Positions 60,607-64,000 of a stretch of 64,000 nucleotides of DNA are shown in pieces (positions within the stretch are counted from its first letter, which is position 1; every line of letters begins with the position of its first letter). The stretch is from positions 2,232,001 to 2,296,000 of the forward strand of contig NZ_CP048814.1 of assembly GCF_014217785.1 (NCBI RefSeq), read 5' to 3'. Position numbers and translations under genes: made by a program. The notes below the pieces were generated by a model. It was given only the letters and a program-made list of their open reading frames with translations. It did not search any database and had not been told where the DNA came from. This stretch comes from Rhodococcus triatomae. GTDB lineage: Bacteria > Actinomycetota > Actinomycetes > Mycobacteriales > Mycobacteriaceae.

Positions 60607-61764
60607 CTACAGGCCGGCGCTCTTGGCGACGATGGTCTTCATGACTTCACTGGTCCCGCCGTAGATGCGGGTGACGCGGGTGTCGGCGTAGAGCCGTGCC
60701 ACCGGGTATTCGGTGATGTAGCCGTAGCCGCCGTGCAGTTGCAGGCACTTGTCGATGACGCGGCCGGCCATCTCGGTGCAGTGCAGTTTCGCCATCGCCG
60801 CTTCGGCGCCGGTCAGTTCGCCGCGGTCGAGCAGCTCCAGGCAGCGATCGGCGAACACCCGCGCGGCGGTGGCCTCGGTGACGCACTCGGCGATCACGAA
60901 CTTCGAGTTCTGGAACGCCGCCACCGGTCGGCCGAACACCGTGCGCTCCTTGATGTAAGCGGTGGCGTGCGCGATCGCCGCCTCCGCCTGGGCCACGCTG
61001 TTGAGAGCGATGCTCAGGCGTTCCTGGGGCAGGTTGTGCGTCAGGTATTCGAAGGCCCGTCCTTCCTCGCCGAGGAGGTTCTCGGCCGGGACCACGACAT
61101 CGGAGTAGGAGAGCTCGGCGGTGTCCTGCTGATGCAGCCCCAGCTTGTCGAGCTTGCGTCCCACCTCGAAACCCGCTGCATCCGTGGGGACGCAGAGGAT
61201 GGACAGGCCGGCTCTGCGGTTCTCGGGATCGAACGGGCGGGTGCGGCAGACGGTGAGAACGAGGTCTGCGGTGACCCCGCCGGTGATGAACGTCTTGGCG
61301 CCGTTCACGACGTAGTGACTGCCGTCTTCCGACAGTCGGGCCGACGTGGCGATGTTCGCCAGGTCGGAACCGGTGCCGGGCTCGGTCATCGCAATGGCGG
61401 TCATCAGCTCGCCGGTGGCGAACTTCGGCAGCCAGCGCCGTTTCTGTTCGGCGGTACCGTATTCGAGGAGGTACGGCAGGATCAGGCAGGTGTGCACCGT
61501 GTAGGAGCCGAACGAGACGCCCGCCCGCGCCACTTCCTCGAAGACGATGGCGGAGTACACGAAGCTCCTCTCTCCGGCACCGCCGTACTCCTCGGGAACC
61601 TGCACACCGAGGATGCCGAGTTCGCCGAGCCGCAGGAAGAAGTCGCGGTCGGGTCGACCGAGGGCGTCCCATTTCTCCCGTCGGGGCACGACTTCACGGG
61701 CGATGAAGTCGCGGACCATGAGTCGGAACTCGTCGTGTTCCGGGCCGAGGATCGTGCGTTTCAC
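60607..61764 (-). CDS. acyl-CoA dehydrogenase (LCAD-type)
   Basis: A 385-residue acyl-CoA dehydrogenase: AMTEPGTGSDLANIATSA (FAD side), GAKTFITGGV, the helix-G segment NLPQERLSIALNSVAQAE, and the end TRIYGGTSEVMKTIVAKSAGL. The C-terminal YGGT replaces the YEGT catalytic glutamate of medium-chain enzymes, as in the long-chain type where the base is on helix G. GTG start 61764 with GGGAG 6 nt upstream; 7 nt before the CoA ligase. Confidence 0.88.
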   Translation of the reverse strand: MKRTILGPEHDEFRLMVRDFIAREVVPRREKWDALGRPDRDFFLRLGELGILGVQVPEEYGGAGERSFVYSAIVFEEVARAGVSFGSYTVHTCLILPYLLEYGTAEQKRRWLPKFATGELMTAIAMTEPGTGSDLANIATSARLSEDGSHYVVNGAKTFITGGVTADLVLTVCRTRPFDPENRRAGLSILCVPTDAAGFEVGRKLDKLGLHQQDTAELSYSDVVVPAENLLGEEGRAFEYLTHNLPQERLSIALNSVAQAEAAIAHATAYIKERTVFGRPVAAFQNSKFVIAECVTEATAARVFADRCLELLDRGELTGAEAAMAKLHCTEMAGRVIDKCLQLHGGYGYITEYPVARLYADTRVTRIYGGTSEVMKTIVAKSAGL

Positions 61765-61776
61765 GTCGAACTCCCG

Positions 61777-62595
61777 TCAGTGTCCGGTGAAGGTGCCGGT
61801 GCGCTTGGTCAGCAGGGCGTCGAGAGCCTCCCGGTGGTCCTCGGTGTGATGCGAGATCGCCTGCAGTGCGGCGGACAGTTCGAGAAGCCCGCGCAGGTCC
61901 TGCTTCTCCGACTGGCGGAGCAGCTTCTTCGTCATGCGCAGGGTGTGCGGCGGGTTGACGGCCACCCGGGCAGCGAGCGCCCGCGCGGCCGGAAGCAGTT
62001 CCTCGGGCTCGACGACCTGGGACACCAGACCCCATTCCAGTGCCGTCGCGGCATCGACACGGTCTCCGGTGTACGCCATCTCGGCGGCGCGGGCAGGCCC
62101 GATCACCCGCGGCAGGAACCAGGCTCCGCCGTCTCCGGGGATGATGCCGAGCTTGACGAAGCTCTCGGCGAAGAACGCCTTCGTGGAGGCGATCCGCATG
62201 TCCGCCATGAGAGCGAGATCGCAGCCGGCGCCGACCGCCGGGCCGTTGACGGCCGCGATCACCGGTACCTCGCAGTCGTACAACGCCAGGGGAATGCGCT
62301 GGATCCCACGGCGGTATCCGTCGCGCAGCTCGCGCGGCGTGCCGCCGAACATGCCCGTCCGGTCCGCCATGTCCTTGACGTTGCCGCCCGCGGAGAACGC
62401 ACTGCCCGCCCCGGTGAGGATGACGACCCGGGTCTGCGGGTCCGCGTTGACGTCGGCCACCAGTTCGACGAGCCGGTCGACCATTTCGGGCCCCGAGATC
62501 GGGTTGCGGGCCTCGGGCAGATTGAGCGTCCAGGTGGTGACGTGACCGTCCGTCGTGGACGTGATCACCTCCGTCGGAGTGGGGTCGGCAGGCAT
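61777..62595 (-). CDS. enoyl-CoA hydratase/isomerase (crotonase family)
   Basis: A 272-residue crotonase-fold protein: oxyanion-hole residues in GSAFSAGGNVKDM and NGPAVGAGCDLALMAD, and the acid position in ESFVKLGIIPGDGG (typical Glu region with a Gly-Asp pair). It hydrates or isomerises a 2-enoyl-CoA. Start ATG 62595 has GAGAGG 6 nt upstream; the frame is open 10 codons further. First gene of the second acyl-CoA operon. Confidence 0.87.
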   Translation of the reverse strand: MPADPTPTEVITSTTDGHVTTWTLNLPEARNPISGPEMVDRLVELVADVNADPQTRVVILTGAGSAFSAGGNVKDMADRTGMFGGTPRELRDGYRRGIQRIPLALYDCEVPVIAAVNGPAVGAGCDLALMADMRIASTKAFFAESFVKLGIIPGDGGAWFLPRVIGPARAAEMAYTGDRVDAATALEWGLVSQVVEPEELLPAARALAARVAVNPPHTLRMTKKLLRQSEKQDLRGLLELSAALQAISHHTEDHREALDALLTKRTGTFTGH

Positions 62596-62768
62596 GGGCA
62601 ACCTCTCGATCGTGTCGTGGGCCATGATCGGAGCAATGATGTTGCGTGGATCACGGTCCGGATGATCGTCAAGTTACTGCCAGGGCTGCCGGGAGACCAG
62701 GTCGTCGGCCAGAGGAATGTGCTGTCGGTGCGATAGGCGCAGCCAATTCGCACCGGGAAGCCGGGCCG

Positions 62769-63539
62769 TCAGAGAACCTGGGACAGGAACTGTTGCAGCC
62801 GTTCGGTGTGCGGATCGTCGAACAGCAGCTCGGGAGGACCGGTTTCGACGACGGCGCCGTGATCCATGAACAGGACCCGGTCCGAGACCTGACGTGCGAA
62901 TCCCATCTCGTGGGTGACGACCACCATCGTCATGCCCCCGCGGGCGAGGTCCGCCATGAGCGCGAGGATCCCCTTGACCAGTTCCGGATCGAGGGCCGAG
63001 GTCGCCTCGTCGAAGAACATCACCTGGGGCTTCATCGCCAGAGCCCGGGCGATCGCCACACGTTGCTGCTGGCCGCCGGACAGGTTGCCCGGCCGCGAGT
63101 CCGCCTTCGCGGCCAACCCGACGAGCTCGAGTTGTTCGAGCGCGAGTTCGCGGGCGGCGTCCTTGCTCAGCCCCTGGAGTTTGCGGGGGCCGAGCGCGAT
63201 GTTCTCCACCACGGTCTTGTGCGGGAACAGGTTGAAGTGCTGGAACACCATCCCGATGCGCTGCCGGAGCCGGTCGGGGTTGTCCTTCAGGACGGATGTG
63301 CCGTCGAGGAGGATGTCGCCCTGTTCGGGTTCGTGCAGCCGGTTGAGCACCCGCAGCAGCGTGGACTTCCCGGACCCGGACGGTCCGATCACCGTCACCG
63401 TGTGCCCGGCGTCGACGTGGATGTCGACGCCGCGCAACACCTTGTTGGTGCCGAACGACAGGTGCAGGCCGGTGCCGGTGAGGGATACGGACTCGGCCGC
63501 GATCCCGGTGGTGGCGGTGGTGCCGTTGTCGGTGCTCAC
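62769..63539 (-). CDS. polar amino acid ABC transporter ATPase
   Basis: A 256-residue ABC ATPase: Walker [10 protein letters not shown] (residues 52-60), signature [15 protein letters not shown], Walker [15 protein letters not shown] and switch His in [13 protein letters not shown]. The pattern is that of the GlnQ/HisP subfamily for polar amino acids. GTG 63539. Overlaps nothing but is only 3 nt after the permease gene. Confidence 0.92.
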   Translation of the reverse strand: MSTDNGTTATTGIAAESVSLTGTGLHLSFGTNKVLRGVDIHVDAGHTVTVIGPSGSGKSTLLRVLNRLHEPEQGDILLDGTSVLKDNPDRLRQRIGMVFQHFNLFPHKTVVENIALGPRKLQGLSKDAARELALEQLELVGLAAKADSRPGNLSGGQQQRVAIARALAMKPQVMFFDEATSALDPELVKGILALMADLARGGMTMVVVTHEMGFARQVSDRVLFMDHGAVVETGPPELLFDDPHTERLQQFLSQVL

Positions 63540-63542
63540 GGC

Positions 63543-64000
63543 TCAGCCCCTCTCCACGACGATGGACTGTTCCACGGGATCGAGCGTGCCCGAGGTGTCG
63601 GCGCGGCCGGTCCGGAGTCGATGGTCGATGTAGTTGACGAGATGGGTCAGCGGGATCGTCATGGCCAGATAGAACAGTCCCGCGGCCACCAGTGGCGAGA
63701 GGTTACCGGTCTGGGCGTTGAGATCGCGTCCTACGGCGAACAACTCACGCTGGGTCACCAGTAGGCCGAGGAAGTAGATGAGCGACGAGTCCTTGATGAG
63801 CGAGATGAACTGGTTCATCAGCGCCGGGAGCACCCGCCGGACCCCCTGGGGTACGACGACGAGCCACATCGAGCGCCGGTAGCTGAACCCGAGGGCACGA
63901 GATGCCTCGAGCTGGCCGGGTTCCACACTCTGGATGCCCGATCGGAAGATCTCCCCGATGTAGGCCGAGGCGAGCAGCGACAGCGCCGCGGCGCCGAGCC
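63543..64000 (-). CDS. polar amino acid ABC transporter permease (5' end outside window)
   Basis: The C-terminal ~152 residues of a HisM/GlnP-type permease. The EAA loop SGIQSVEPGQLEASRALGFS, which contacts the ATPase, is complete, followed by three membrane helices and the tail RTGRADTSGTLDPVEQSI. The frame is open to the right edge, so the N-terminus and possibly a binding-protein gene lie beyond the window. Confidence 0.88.
   Translation of the reverse strand, partial: LGAAALSLLASAYIGEIFRSGIQSVEPGQLEASRALGFSYRRSMWLVVVPQGVRRVLPALMNQFISLIKDSSLIYFLGLLVTQRELFAVGRDLNAQTGNLSPLVAAGLFYLAMTIPLTHLVNYIDHRLRTGRADTSGTLDPVEQSIVVERG

Noticed and set aside
1-64000. CRISPR arrays, tRNA/rRNA genes, IS elements, prophage
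   Set aside because: No regularly spaced repeats, cloverleaf-like sequences, transposase or phage genes were seen on reading both strands; a tRNA scan would be needed for certainty.

Overview
The window is about 64 kb of high-GC DNA, gene-dense and often translationally coupled (ATGA, GTGA and TGATG junctions). The gene content points to a mycolic-acid actinobacterium, most likely Rhodococcus or a close relative. It includes a DUF4193 zinc-ribbon protein, F420-type (DDN/PPOX) flavoproteins, a mycobacterial-type glucosylglycerate hydrolase, igr/FadE34-like side-chain enzymes, CsoR/CopA copper genes and a PhoX phosphatase. The genus assignment is inference from gene content. I saw no rRNA, tRNA, CRISPR array, IS element or prophage.

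Layout. 0-6 kb: DUF4193, an SDR, a divergent lysE/lysG exporter-regulator pair, a PPOX protein, a PHP phosphoesterase and an MFS pump. 6.2-15.8 kb: a nine-gene acyl-CoA operon. It holds a MaoC protein, a DUF35 protein, a second MaoC protein, an Ltp2-like aldolase, a DegT-fold PLP enzyme whose PLP lysine is replaced by histidine, a thiolase, a double-length acyl-CoA dehydrogenase and two further dehydrogenases. It resembles the mycobacterial igr/FadE34 steroid side-chain pathway, but with ChsH2 split into two genes and a sugar-dehydratase-like PLP protein added. Divergent IclR and FadR-type regulators follow (15.8-17.5 kb).

17.5-23.5 kb: an MFS pump with its TetR regulator under a perfect 17-bp-arm palindrome, then a WYL regulator, VOC proteins, a YdeI-like protein and a methyltransferase. 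24-28.6 kb: an MFS carrier, a CoA transferase, an acyl-CoA dehydrogenase and a LysR gene. The LysR gene is truncated against an equally truncated gntK at about 28637, which looks like a deletion scar; gntP follows. 30.8-35.4 kb: a DUF305 lipoprotein, an ArsR regulator, a pair of CNNM/CBS membrane proteins and a GAF-ANTAR protein.

35.4-43.4 kb: a TetR regulon. Nearly identical 19-bp palindromes precede the operon of acetoacetate-decarboxylase-like protein, esterase, ALDH, quinone reductase and DDN protein, the old yellow enzyme gene, and the DJ-1/PfpI gene. 43.4-48.2 kb: a MarR/SnoaL pair, then csoR, copA, a duplicated-motif secreted protein and copZ. 48.3-56.8 kb: glucosylglycerate hydrolase, GH25 lysozyme, PhoX, a KstD-like flavoprotein, a HAD phosphatase, and an HPP membrane protein divergent from a CGNR regulator.

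56.9-62.6 kb: a second acyl-CoA operon (enoyl-CoA hydratase, acyl-CoA dehydrogenase, acyl-CoA ligase, two more dehydrogenases). 62.8-64 kb: a polar amino acid ABC transporter, cut by the window end. Taken together the two acyl-CoA operons, the KstD-like enzyme and several regulators suggest a region devoted to catabolism of steroid- or terpenoid-like acids.
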